A stretch of 64,000 nt of DNA. Source: DASQHL01 sp963843685. Its GTDB lineage: Bacteria > Chloroflexota > Dehalococcoidia > DSTF01 > JACRBR01. Both the position numbers and the translations under genes were made by a program. Below are positions 1 through 8,984 of this stretch, in pieces (the first letter of the stretch is position 1; each line of letters opens with the position of its first letter). The notes under the pieces were generated by a model that saw only the letters and a program-made list of their open reading frames with translations, did not search any database and had not been told where the DNA came from. The stretch is taken from positions 47,269 to 111,268 of the forward strand of contig CAWJLO010000009.1 of the NCBI GenBank assembly GCA_963843685.1, written 5' to 3'.

Positions 1-754
1 CGGCCTTGTGGTGCGAAAGCTGGACGTGGCAGCCGGCCTGCTCGCCGATGGAGATCGCCTCGCGGACGGCCTCCAGCAGGCCGAGGCCCTCGTTGCGGAT
101 GTGGCTGGTGTAGATGCCGCCGTGCTTCGCCACGACCTTCGCCAGCTCGACGATCTCGGGCGTCTGGGCGTAGGTGCCAGGGACGTAGACGAGGCCCGTC
201 GACATGCCGATCGCGCCGGCGCGCATGCCCTCCTCGACCAGCTCGCGCATCGCGGCCAGCTCGTCGTCGGTCGGGGGGTCCTTCTTGAGGCCGACGACGT
301 TGTAGCGGACGACGCCCTGCGGGACGTAGGCGGCGACGTTGCACGCGGGGTGCGCCTCATCGACCGCGGCGAAGTACTCGCTGACGGTGGACCAGGGCAT
401 GGCGCATTCGCCGAGGATGGGGGCGAAGCCGACGGCGTAGTACTGGCGGAAGGCGTCGTTCGCGGGGGCGACGCCGGCGCCGCAGTTGCCGGCGACGTCC
501 GTCGTGACGCCCTGCATGATCTTGAAGTCGACGCGGGGGTCGCGGACGACGGCGGCGTCGTCGTGCGTGTGGACGTCGATGAAGCCGGGCGCGACGGCGT
601 GGCCGCGGGCGTCGATCTCGCGCTTCGCGGTGCCAGCGACGGCACCGACGGCCGCGATGCGGTCGGCCGCGATCGCGAGGTCGCCGGGGTGAGGCGTCGC
701 ACCGGTGCCATCGACGATGCTGCCGTTGCGGATGATGAGGTCGTAGTCGGGCAT
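1..754 (-). CDS. N-acyl-D-amino-acid deacylase family amidohydrolase, C-terminus beyond window
   Basis: Reading leftward from an ATG at 754, which has an AGGAGG ribosome-binding site, gives about 250 residues starting MPDYDLIIRNGSIVDGTG. The HTHDD metal-binding motif lies near residue 65, followed by YTSHIRNEG and LSHHK, the pattern of D-aminoacylase and dihydroorotase-like amidohydrolases. These enzymes hydrolyse N-acyl-D-amino acids in the cytoplasm. The end of the protein lies outside the window, so the C-terminal metal ligands cannot be checked. It follows the Gfo/Idh gene on the same strand with an 11-nt gap, which suggests one operon. Confidence 0.85.
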   Translation of the reverse strand, partial: MPDYDLIIRNGSIVDGTGATPHPGDLAIAADRIAAVGAVAGTAKREIDARGHAVAPGFIDVHTHDDAAVVRDPRVDFKIMQGVTTDVAGNCGAGVAPANDAFRQYYAVGFAPILGECAMPWSTVSEYFAAVDEAHPACNVAAYVPQGVVRYNVVGLKKDPPTDDELAAMRELVEEGMRAGAIGMSTGLVYVPGTYAQTPEIVELAKVVAKHGGIYTSHIRNEGLGLLEAVREAISIGEQAGCHVQLSHHKA

Positions 755-764
755 CTGCGCCTCC

Positions 765-1859
765 TCAGCTCAGGTCGACCGGCCGGCCGGTGCGGGCGGA
801 CTCGTAGATCGCGTCGACGACCTCGTGAGCGTAGAGCGCGACGTCGAAGTCGAGCCAGCTCTGGCGGTCCTCGCTGACGGCCTTGAGGAACGTGTAGTCC
901 TCGAGCAGGTACGCCTGGCCGAGGTTGTGGGGGAGGACGGCCTCGCGCAGCCGCTGGTCGGTCACGCCAGCGCTGGCGATAAACCGGTCGACCACTTCCT
1001 GCGACGAGATCTCGCTGACGCCGCCGGCCGTGTTGGTGTCGCAGCGGATGGGGCCGGCGTAGTCGTCGTCGTCCCAGCGGTACTGCGCGTTCTCGCAGAT
1101 GACGTGCATACGGCGGCTGGAGCCGCGGTGCAGGACGTTGTGCCAGATGGAGGTGTGCGTGGCGACAGCGCCGCTCTCGAACTCGAGCATGGCGCTGCTG
1201 AGATCCTCGACACCCTCGCGTTCCGCGAAGTAGCGCGTGACGCCGTGCGCGCGCTTCACGCGGCCGAAGTAGGAGATGAGGACGTCGATGTCGTGGATGG
1301 CGTGCTCGAGCAGTGTTCCGGCGCCGACCAGCTTCGCGTCGCCGCGCCAGGTGCTTGCGTAGTGGCCCTGTATCGGGAAGAACTGGTCGTCGACCATCAC
1401 GCACGTCATCGGGCGGCCTGACGCGGGGTCGTTCAGCAGGTCGCGCGTGACGGTGACCACGGGCGAGAAGCGCATGACGAGGCCGACCTGGTGCGTGACG
1501 CCGGCGGCCTTCGCGGCGTCGCGCATGATGCGGGCGTCGTGGGCGTTGAAGGCGAGCGGCTTCTCACAGAAGAGCGCCTTGCCGCGGCCCAGGACGTCCC
1601 GCGCCAGCTCGACGTGATTGAACGTGGGCGTGCAGACGTAGACGGTGTTGATCTCGGGCGAGGCGATCAGCTCATGGGCGTCGGCGGTGACCACGCGAGC
1701 GCCGGACGCCTCGGCGAAGCGGGCTCTGCGCTCCGGATCGGGTTCGGCGATGCCGACGAACTCGCCATCGATCAGCCCCGACTTGAAGCAGAAGTGCGTG
1801 GTCTTGCCGTGGGCGGTACCCATGACCCCGGCGCCGATGATGCCGACCTTCGGGCGCAT
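765..1859 (-). CDS. Gfo/Idh/MocA family oxidoreductase
   Basis: A 364-residue NAD(P)-dependent oxidoreductase. The N-terminal Rossmann fold carries VGIIGAGVMGTAHG, and CEKPLAFN is the family's conserved EKP motif. The C-terminal alpha/beta domain follows. Family members oxidise or reduce sugars, inositols and related polyols; the substrate here is unknown. An upstream in-frame ATG at 1898 exists, but the ATG at 1859 has a GGAG box and begins directly at the fold, so it is preferred. The gene lies just upstream of the amidohydrolase on the same strand. Confidence 0.88.
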   Translation of the reverse strand: MRPKVGIIGAGVMGTAHGKTTHFCFKSGLIDGEFVGIAEPDPERRARFAEASGARVVTADAHELIASPEINTVYVCTPTFNHVELARDVLGRGKALFCEKPLAFNAHDARIMRDAAKAAGVTHQVGLVMRFSPVVTVTRDLLNDPASGRPMTCVMVDDQFFPIQGHYASTWRGDAKLVGAGTLLEHAIHDIDVLISYFGRVKRAHGVTRYFAEREGVEDLSSAMLEFESGAVATHTSIWHNVLHRGSSRRMHVICENAQYRWDDDDYAGPIRCDTNTAGGVSEISSQEVVDRFIASAGVTDQRLREAVLPHNLGQAYLLEDYTFLKAVSEDRQSWLDFDVALYAHEVVDAIYESARTGRPVDLS

Positions 1860-1922
1860 GCCGCGGCTCCTCTCGCTGTGTGACAGCGTATCGGCCAAGG
1901 CTGCGAGGGAGTAGGCGCGGGC

Positions 1923-2354
1923 TCAGTCGCGGGGCTCCCACCGCCAGCGGGGCAGCTCGCGCACGACGGCCGCGCTGAGCTTCGCGAAGAGCGCGTCCAC
2001 GTCGATGTTCTTCAGCAGCCACTCGTCGGCGCCGGCGAGGCGGGCGGCGCCCCACATTTCGGCATCGAAGAAGGCGTTGTGGACGACGACGAGCGGCCGA
2101 AGCGCCTCCGGCTCGGCGGCCAGCGCCGACACGACGTCCAGGCCACCGCCGTCTTCGCGCCGCGTGTCGATGAGGACCGCGTGCGGGGCGTGATCGCGGA
2201 CGAGGCGCAGGGCGTCATCGCGAGAGGCCGTCGCGCCGACGACGTGGATGCGTCCGTCCGCGTGCAGACGGCGGACGAGCGCCTCGCGCGCGCGATCGTG
2301 ATCGTCGACGACGACGAGCTTCAGGCTTCGGACGTGCGGCTGCTGGCCCGGCAT
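1923..2354 (-). CDS. Stand-alone response-regulator receiver domain protein
   Basis: A 143-residue protein made almost entirely of a CheY-like receiver domain. The acidic pair is in VVVDDHD, the predicted phospho-acceptor Asp in VLIDTRRED, and the conserved Lys in LLKNID. No DNA-binding or enzymatic output domain follows, so it would act through a partner or as a phosphate sink. No histidine kinase is visible in the window, so its partner is unknown. It sits upstream of the Gfo/Idh gene on the same strand. Confidence 0.8.
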   Translation of the reverse strand: MPGQQPHVRSLKLVVVDDHDRAREALVRRLHADGRIHVVGATASRDDALRLVRDHAPHAVLIDTRREDGGGLDVVSALAAEPEALRPLVVVHNAFFDAEMWGAARLAGADEWLLKNIDVDALFAKLSAAVVRELPRWRWEPRD

Positions 2355-2427
2355 ACGCGGATGCTATCGGTCACGAACTGTGACGCGGATGGGCCGAACG
2401 GCGGTTTTAAGGGCGGACGGGCGGCCC

Positions 2428-3189
2428 CTACAGCGTCCCCAGAAGGGAATAGCCGCCATCGACGAGGAGGGTCTGGCCGACGATCATGCTCGCCGCGGGC
2501 GAGGCGAGGAAGGCGACGGCTTCGGCGACGTCCTCCGGGTGCACGTGGCGGCCGGCGGGCACCTTCGCGCCGTAGTCGCCGACCATCTCCTGGTCGAGCA
2601 TGCGCACGCCGTCCGTGCCCTCGACGAGGCCGGCGGAGACGGCGTTGACGCGGATGCCGCGGGGCGCCAGCTCGACGGCCAGGTAGACGGTGAGCGACTC
2701 GAGGGCGCCTTTCGAGACGCCGACGGGGGCGTACTTCGGGAGATAGCGGTCGGCGCCGGGGCTCATCATATTGATGATGGCGCCGCCGTCGCTCATGAAC
2801 TTCACGGCGGCCTGCGCGGCGAACCACGGGCCGAAGACGTTGACGTCCATCGTGTGCTTGAGGTGCTTGGGGAGCGAGTCGATGGCGGCGCGGGGCCGCT
2901 CCAGACCGCGGGCGGCGCTGTTCACCAGCACGTCGATGCGGCCGAACTGCTCGCCGACGCGGTCGACCATCTCGAACACGGACTCCCGCTGGCCGACGTC
3001 GCACTGGTACGCCTCGGCGCGCACACCGAGCGCGCGCAGCTCGGCGAGGGCGGCGTCGGCGTGCTCCTGGCTGCGGGAGTAGTTGACGGCGACGGCCGCG
3101 CCCTCGGAGGCGAGCTTGAGCGCGATGGCCTTGCCGATGCCGCGCGTGCCGCCGGTGACGAGCGCGACCTTGCCGGTGAATCGGGGCAT
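2428..3189 (-). CDS. SDR oxidoreductase resembling enoyl-ACP reductase III (FabL)
   Basis: A 253-residue short-chain dehydrogenase. The cofactor loop TGGTRGIGKA is at residues 12-21 and the fold ends in GQTLLVDGGYSLL. The usual Y-x3-K catalytic pair is absent: Val occupies the normal Tyr place in VGVSKGALE. A Tyr seven residues before the Lys (YAPVGVSK) gives Y-x6-K, the arrangement known for FabL enoyl-ACP reductases. The flanking RYL...YLAVEL context also resembles FabL from memory. A role in the reductive step of fatty-acid elongation is therefore likely but inferred; other FabL-like SDRs have different substrates. Confidence 0.85.
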   Translation of the reverse strand: MPRFTGKVALVTGGTRGIGKAIALKLASEGAAVAVNYSRSQEHADAALAELRALGVRAEAYQCDVGQRESVFEMVDRVGEQFGRIDVLVNSAARGLERPRAAIDSLPKHLKHTMDVNVFGPWFAAQAAVKFMSDGGAIINMMSPGADRYLPKYAPVGVSKGALESLTVYLAVELAPRGIRVNAVSAGLVEGTDGVRMLDQEMVGDYGAKVPAGRHVHPEDVAEAVAFLASPAASMIVGQTLLVDGGYSLLGTL

Positions 3190-3285
3190 GGGTGATGAGT
3201 CTGTCAGTCTCTCAGCGCCTCAGCTAGTCAGTCCTTCGGCCGGTGAGTTATACCGCACGCCCTCGGCGGCCGTCCGCGGCCGTGC

Positions 3286-3291
3286 GATACT
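3286..3291 (+). promoter_or_regulatory. -10-like box (GATACT) placed for a leaderless transcript
   Basis: GATACT, preceded by TGC (extended -10), ends 6 nt before the ATG at 3298, and no ribosome-binding site lies between. Transcription would begin at or next to the start codon. No clear -35 is seen. Confidence 0.5.
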
Positions 3292-3297
3292 CCAGAC

Positions 3298-4048
3298 ATG
3301 ACGCTAGAAGGACGCGTGGCGCTGGTGACGGGGGCGGGCGGCCAGGGGATGGGCCGTTCTATTGCGCTGACGCTCGCGCGGGACGGGGCGGACGTGGCTG
3401 TGAACTACCGGCGCAATCGCGACGGCGCCGATGAGGTGGTGCGCGCGATCGAGGCGATGGGGCGGCGGGCCCTCGCCGTGCAGGCGGACGTCGGCGACGC
3501 GGCCGCGGTCGATGCGATGGTGGCGGCTGTCGTCGAGCGATTCGGCAAGGTCGACATCGTCGTCAACAGCGCGGGCGGGCCGTGGAAGCCGCAGGACGTG
3601 ACGGAGATCGCGCCGGAGCACCTGCGCGCGGTGCTGGCGCAGGAGGTCGAGAGCGTGTTCTACCTGCTGCGGGCGACGCTGCCGGGGATGCGCGAGCGGG
3701 GGTGGGGGCGGATCGTGAGCATCGGCGGGCACGGGGCGGACGACTGGCGGTATGGGCCGCCGGAGGCGCCACTCGACTACCCGCTGGGCAAGGCGTCGAG
3801 GCACTGGATCACGCGCACGCTGGCGCCGCGCGAGTCACAGTACGGGATCACGATCAACGCGGTGGCGCCGGGGCCGACGGAGCGCGTTTCGGCGCGAGGA
3901 GGCGCTGGCGGCGGTGCGAGGTGAGCGGAGGCCGCACGACGGCAACACGCCGCAGGACATCGCGGAGGTGGTGGCGTTCCTGTGTTCGGACGCGGCGGCG
4001 CGGGTCACGGGGGCGGTGGTGCCGGTGCCGGGGGCGACGGCGGTGTAA
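3298..4048 (+). pseudogene. SDR family oxidoreductase, interrupted by one frameshift near 3880
   Basis: Frame 1 encodes a normal SDR up to about residue 197: cofactor loop TGAGGQGMGRS, active-site Tyr and Lys in YPLGKASRHW, and INAVAPGPTE. The next frame then supplies the expected C-terminus from about 3881 to a TAA at 4046 (PQDIAEVVAFLCSDAAARVTGAVVPVPG). One surplus base near 3871-3890, for example in the GGGG run, explains the break. Restored length is about 250 residues, typical for the family. It is either a sequencing error or a recently broken gene. The substrate is unknown. Confidence 0.8.
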
Positions 4049-4051
4049 CGT

Positions 4052-5023
4052 TCAGCCAACCATCGTCACGAGATTCCGCAGCTTCTTGCCGTGGGCGAAG
4101 CGCTGCAGGTTGTCGAGGAAGATCGACATCGAGCGCTCCATGTTCAGCGGCGAGAAGCCGGAGTTGTGGGGCGTCAGCACGACGTTCGGCATGTCCCACA
4201 GCGGGCTCGTCTCCGGCAGCGGCTCGACGGTGAAGACGTCGAGGCAGGCGCCGGCGATGCGGCGCTCGCGCAGGGCGTCGATCAGGGCCGCCTCGTCGAC
4301 GACGCGGCCGCGGGCGATATTGATCAGCGTGGCGGTGGCTTTCATCGCCCGCAGCTCCGCCTCGCCGATCAGTCCCTCGGTTTCTTTCGTCAGCGGGCAG
4401 GCAAGGACGACGAAGTCGCAGCGCTTGAGCATCGCGTGAAGCCGCCGCGATGGGAGCATCTCGTCGACATAGCGGGCGGGCTTGGCGGAGCGGCGCACAC
4501 CGAGCACCGTCATACCGAATGCCTGGGCGAGACGGGCGACCTCGCCGCCGATCGCGCCCGTGCCGACGATGCCGACTGTCTGGCCGGTCAGCTCGGCCGT
4601 ATGGATCTGCTTCCACTCGCGACGGGACTGTTGCGCGCGCCAGTCGTCGACGCGCTTGGCCGTGTGCAGCATCATCGCCAGCACGTACTGGGCGATGGAC
4701 GGGGCGGAGGCGCCGGAGGAGTTCGTGAGCAGCGTGCCGCGATCGATGAGCACCTTGAAGGCGGGCGAGTCGGTGCCGGCGCTGAACGTGTGGAACCAGC
4801 GCAGCCCTTCGAGCCGGAAGACGACGGGGAGGACGGTGCGGCGCAACTCCTCCTCCTGCCAGAGGTCCTCGGAGAAGCAGCAGACGTCGGCCTTCGCGGC
4901 GTCGCCGCTCCAGCGCAGCTCGCCGGATTCGACGGACGGCACGATGAGCTTCGCACCCGGCGCGATCTTGCGGATGCGGGCGCCGTATTCGCGCGAGACG
5001 CGGGGTGAGGCGACGATCTGCAT
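4052..5023 (-). CDS. D-2-hydroxyacid dehydrogenase family protein
   Basis: A 323-residue NAD-dependent dehydrogenase. It has the Rossmann motif GIVGTGAIGGEVAR near residue 150, the catalytic Arg in NIARGRVVDE, the Glu in FTVEPLPE and the His in LTPHNSG. These enzymes interconvert 2-keto acids and D-2-hydroxy acids in the cytoplasm. The substrate cannot be told from sequence. A second member lies at 49787-50851. It converges with the frameshifted SDR, with a 3-nt gap. Confidence 0.9.
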   Translation of the reverse strand: MQIVASPRVSREYGARIRKIAPGAKLIVPSVESGELRWSGDAAKADVCCFSEDLWQEEELRRTVLPVVFRLEGLRWFHTFSAGTDSPAFKVLIDRGTLLTNSSGASAPSIAQYVLAMMLHTAKRVDDWRAQQSRREWKQIHTAELTGQTVGIVGTGAIGGEVARLAQAFGMTVLGVRRSAKPARYVDEMLPSRRLHAMLKRCDFVVLACPLTKETEGLIGEAELRAMKATATLINIARGRVVDEAALIDALRERRIAGACLDVFTVEPLPETSPLWDMPNVVLTPHNSGFSPLNMERSMSIFLDNLQRFAHGKKLRNLVTMVG

Positions 5024-5062
5024 GGCACGAACAGGGTAGCCCGGACAGGAGCCAGAGTGTAG

Positions 5063-5962
<900 letters not shown>

Positions 5963-5980
5963 CAGCAGGGCCTCCGGCCG

Positions 5981-6334
5981 CTAGGTCTTCTCGAAACGCT
6001 CCACGTCGAGGACGAAGAGGATGGCGCCGCCGACGCGCACCTCGATCGGTTCCTGCAGCACCGAGCCTTCACCGAAGAAGGGCAGCGTGTGCACGGGGAC
6101 GTACTCGGTGCGCGCGTAGCACTCTGCACGCACCATGGCGACGATGCCGTCGACTTCGTTCGCTTCGACGCCGGAGAGGATGGTGGCGTTGCCCTTGTGG
6201 AGGAAACCGCCGGTGCTGCTGACCTTGGTGGCGGGGTAGCCCTGCTCGATGAGCTTGCGGGTGAGTTTCTCGGCATCGGCGTCTGACGCGATGATGATGA
6301 CGAGCTTGAGCTGGCCGTCGCCGCCGTTTGCCAA
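5981..6334 (-). CDS. Cyclic-di-AMP receptor, PII-like (DarA/PstA family)
   Basis: A small PII-like protein that binds cyclic-di-AMP in other bacteria. The diagnostic start of the fold (LKLVIIIASDADAEKL) is followed by TKVSSTGGFL, GVEANEVDGIV and a closing VRVGGAILFVLDVERFEK, as in DarA (about 109 residues). An in-frame ATG at 6448 would add 38 uncharacteristic residues. The TTG at 6334 follows a GGAGG box and gives 117 residues, so it is preferred. It sits just upstream of the DUF58 gene. It implies cyclic-di-AMP signalling, although no cyclase gene is in the window. Confidence 0.85.
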   Translation of the reverse strand: MANGGDGQLKLVIIIASDADAEKLTRKLIEQGYPATKVSSTGGFLHKGNATILSGVEANEVDGIVAMVRAECYARTEYVPVHTLPFFGEGSVLQEPIEVRVGGAILFVLDVERFEKT

Positions 6335-6518
6335 TACGCCTCCGTTCGCAGCGCCCCTCGCCGCATCGTAGACCTCGCCCGATCGGGCTGTCAACGCCAC
6401 GGATCGCGCTCCGCGCTTCAATCGTGACCGGGTGTCGGCTTCGGGCACGAGCCTGTAACCTGAGGCTCAATTACGGAATGCGCGCGAGTCATCGCCCATC
6501 CAGGGCGGGAGGTTCAAG

Positions 6519-7862
6519 TTGGCGGACGAGAGCGACGGCCTGAAGCCCAAGACCGACATGGAGACGCTGGTCTCCCTGTGCAAGCGGCGGGGCTTCGTGT
6601 TTCAGAGCAGCGAGATCTACGGCGGGCTGCAGGGCGCGTGGGACTACGGGCCGCTGGGCGTCGAGATGACGAACAACATCAAGCGCGCGTGGTGGCGGGC
6701 GATGGTGCAGGAGCGCGACGACATCGTCGGCATCGACGCGTCGATCCTGATGCACCCGGAGGTCTGGCGCGCGAGCGGCCACGTCGAGACGTTCACGGAC
6801 CCAATGGTGGACTGCCGGAACTGCCAGTCCAGATTCCGGGAGGACGAGCTGGCCTCCGACGTCTGCCCGACGTGCGGCGCCCGAGGGCAGTTCACCGAGC
6901 CGCGGATGTTCAACCTGATGCTGCAGACGTTCCTGGGGCCGGTGGCGGACGACGCGGCGCGCGTGTACCTGCGGCCTGAGACGGCGCAGGGCATCTTCGT
7001 GAACTTCGAGAACGTGCAGACGACGACGCGCCGGAAGCTGCCGTTCGGCATCGCCCAGATCGGCAAGTCGTTCCGCAACGAGATCACGCCGCGCAACTTC
7101 ATCTTCCGGGTGCGGGAGCTGGAGCAGATGGAGATGGAGTACTTCTGCTATCCGGAGGACTCCGTCCAACTGCACGGCGAGTGGATCGAGGAGCGGCGCC
7201 GCTGGTATCAGCGTTTCGGGCTGAGCATGGAGCGGCTGCGCGTGCGGGCGCACACGAAGGAGGAGCTGTCGCACTACTCGTCGGCGACCTCGGACTTCGA
7301 GTACCTGTTCCCGATCGGCTGGGCGGAGCTGGAGGGCGTCGCGCATCGAGGCGACTTCGATCTGACGCAACACGCGAAACACAGCGGCAAGGCGCTCACG
7401 TACTACGACGAGGAGCGCAACGAGCACATCGTGCCGCACGTCGTCGAGCCGGCGCTGGGCGTCGGGAGGTGCATGCTGGCGTTCCTGAGCGACGGCTACG
7501 AAGAGGAGACCGATGAGAAGGGCGAGAAGCGCGTCGTGTTGCGCCTTCACCCGGCGCTCGCGCCGATCAAGGTGGCGATCCTGCCGCTGAGCCGAAACGA
7601 GAAGCTCACGCCGACGGCGCGCGGTGTCTACGCGACGCTGCGCAAGCACTGGATGACGCAGTACGACGACGCGCAGAGCATCGGCAGGCGCTACCGCCGC
7701 CAGGACGAGATCGGCACGCCGCTGTGCGTGACGGTCGACTTCCAGACGGTGGAGGAGGACCAGGCCGTCACGATCAGGGAGCGCGACAGCATGGCGCAGG
7801 TGCGCGTGCCGATCAGCGGCCTCGTGGAGGCGCTGCGGGAGCGGCTCGTCGACGTGGGGTGA
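6519..7862 (+). CDS. glyS: Glycine--tRNA ligase, single-chain class II type
   Basis: A 447-residue glycyl-tRNA synthetase of the dimeric (alpha2) type, which charges tRNA-Gly. It opens with METLVSLCKRRGFVFQSSEIYGG split across the first helix and strand. A zinc-ribbon insertion has CRNCQ and CPTCG pairs near residues 92-112. The class II motif includes LRPETAQGIFVNF, and an anticodon-binding domain starts at LAPIKVAILPL. The TTG start at 6519 has a GGGAGG box. No separate glyQ is present, as expected for this type. Confidence 0.95.
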   Translation: MADESDGLKPKTDMETLVSLCKRRGFVFQSSEIYGGLQGAWDYGPLGVEMTNNIKRAWWRAMVQERDDIVGIDASILMHPEVWRASGHVETFTDPMVDCRNCQSRFREDELASDVCPTCGARGQFTEPRMFNLMLQTFLGPVADDAARVYLRPETAQGIFVNFENVQTTTRRKLPFGIAQIGKSFRNEITPRNFIFRVRELEQMEMEYFCYPEDSVQLHGEWIEERRRWYQRFGLSMERLRVRAHTKEELSHYSSATSDFEYLFPIGWAELEGVAHRGDFDLTQHAKHSGKALTYYDEERNEHIVPHVVEPALGVGRCMLAFLSDGYEEETDEKGEKRVVLRLHPALAPIKVAILPLSRNEKLTPTARGVYATLRKHWMTQYDDAQSIGRRYRRQDEIGTPLCVTVDFQTVEEDQAVTIRERDSMAQVRVPISGLVEALRERLVDVG

Positions 7863-7881
7863 GGTGACGGACGGAGGCGCG

Positions 7882-8454
7882 ATGCTCCCGCTGCTCGCGG
7901 ACAACGGCCTCGACGGCAATCAACTTGCATGGGACATCGTCGACGCGTTCCTCCACGGATTCCTCATCGCGTGGCCGGTCACGTTCGGCCTCGTTGCCAT
8001 CTTCATCGGCTCCATCTTGCTCGGGATCTGGCGGCGGATCCGGCTCGCACGATCGGGCATCAAGGACATCGACAAGTTCAGCGGCAAGGTGTTCGAGGAG
8101 TACCTGGAGGTGCTCTTCCGCCGCCTTGGGTATCGCGTGGAGCGCACGCAGTTCGCCGGCGACTATGGCGGCGACCTCGTGCTGCGGAAGGACGGCGTGC
8201 GCACAGTGGTGCAGGCGAAGCGCTACAGCCGGTCGGTCGGCGTCCGCGCCGTGCAGGAGGTCGTCGCGGCGAAGGCGCACTACGACTGCGCCGAGGCGAT
8301 GGTCGTGACGAACAACCGCTTCACGAAGCAGGCGGAGCACCTCGCGGACAAGAACGGCGTTGAGCTGTGGGACCGCGACGAGCTGACGCGACGGCTGATG
8401 GCAGCCGGCGGCAAACGGAAGCTCCGCGCATCGATCGATGCGCCTCCGCGGTGA
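7882..8454 (+). CDS. Membrane-anchored Mrr-type restriction endonuclease domain protein
   Basis: About 190 residues. A hydrophobic N-terminal segment (roughly residues 20-45, FLIAWPVTFGLVAIFIGSIL) looks like a transmembrane anchor. It is followed by an Mrr_cat/PD-(D/E)xK nuclease domain: FEEYLEVLFRRLGY, the metal Asp in GDYGGDLVL, and a Q-x-K variant in VVQAKRY. The ATG at 7882 has a GGAGG box; the GTG at 7864 overlapping the glyS end is less likely. No methyltransferase of a restriction-modification pair is adjacent. Its role (DNA surveillance, defence or repair) is unknown. Confidence 0.8.
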   Translation: MLPLLADNGLDGNQLAWDIVDAFLHGFLIAWPVTFGLVAIFIGSILLGIWRRIRLARSGIKDIDKFSGKVFEEYLEVLFRRLGYRVERTQFAGDYGGDLVLRKDGVRTVVQAKRYSRSVGVRAVQEVVAAKAHYDCAEAMVVTNNRFTKQAEHLADKNGVELWDRDELTRRLMAAGGKRKLRASIDAPPR

Positions 8455-8903
8455 GCCGACGGAGAAGCGTGTACACGACAGGCCGCCATCACCACGACCC
8501 GCTTCGCCCGCGGCGGTGGCGACGTGCCGCACGTGCGCGAAGGTGCTTTCGGCCGGCGAACGGCGCTACTGCCGGGACAACGCGGAGCGCTTCCTCGGCC
8601 AGATGTTCTGCTATCGACACCAGCGCCAGCGTCGCGCCTGACGCGGATGGCCGCTAGCGGGGGCTCTCCGCCGCCGTCGTCCCGTGCGGCAAGCTCGATG
8701 CCACAGGCGCCGCAGTGCGTCGCACCGGGCGGGGGCAGCGGCACACCGCACGCGGGACACTCGGTCGCCAGACGCACGCCACAGCCGGCGCAGAACTGCC
8801 AGTCGGGCTGCAGGAGCAGGCGGCAGCTCGCGCACTCCGTCTGCAGGACGTGGTAGGACTCGACGATCTCTTCCAGGTGCTTGGGGTCGGGCTGCTCTGC
8901 CAC
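8280..8903 (-). CDS. Double zinc-ribbon protein; C-terminal half doubtful
   Basis: The first about 80 residues carry four CxxC knuckles (CASC, CAGC, CPAC, CGAC) spaced as in double zinc-ribbon domains. The GTG at 8903 follows a GAGGTGA box; an ATG lies at 8924. After about residue 85 the open frame runs antisense to the small zinc protein and the nuclease gene and looks like non-coding shadow. The real protein probably ends near 8640 and the stop may have been lost to a frame change. Function unknown; such modules often bind nucleic acid or proteins. Confidence 0.5.
   Translation of the reverse strand: MAEQPDPKHLEEIVESYHVLQTECASCRLLLQPDWQFCAGCGVRLATECPACGVPLPPPGATHCGACGIELAARDDGGGEPPLAAIRVRRDAGAGVDSRTSGRGSAPRCPGSSAVRRPKAPSRTCGTSPPPRAKRVVVMAACRVHASPSAHRGGASIDARSFRLPPAAISRRVSSSRSHSSTPFLSARCSACFVKRLFVTTIASAQS
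8438..8641 (+). CDS. Small zinc-ribbon-like protein
   Basis: A possible 67-residue protein whose second half (CRTCAKVLSAGERRYC, then FCYRHQR) has C-x2-C and C-x(n)-C-x2-H spacing like a compact zinc finger. The ATG at 8438 overlaps the end of the nuclease gene. The first 25 residues are low-complexity, and a GTG at 8516 would give only about 41 residues, so the start is uncertain. It converges with another zinc-ribbon gene on the opposite strand. Confidence 0.35.
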   Translation: MRLRGEPTEKRVHDRPPSPRPASPAAVATCRTCAKVLSAGERRYCRDNAERFLGQMFCYRHQRQRRA

Positions 8904-8984
8904 GGGAATCACCTCACGCCACATGATCGAGGCGGCGGGCCGCCGATGGCAGGGCCGTTTGGGCCGATCAGCAGGGCCGTGCGG

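Noticed and set aside
8..877. Long plus-strand open frame of 289 codons
   Set aside because: It is antisense to the amidohydrolase and has the Asp/Val/Gly/Arg bias typical of high-GC shadow frames, with no recognisable family.
6489..7919. 476-codon frame antisense to glyS
   Set aside because: Composition is dominated by Leu/Arg/Val/Ala/His repeats from the complementary strand of a real gene; no start signal or domain.
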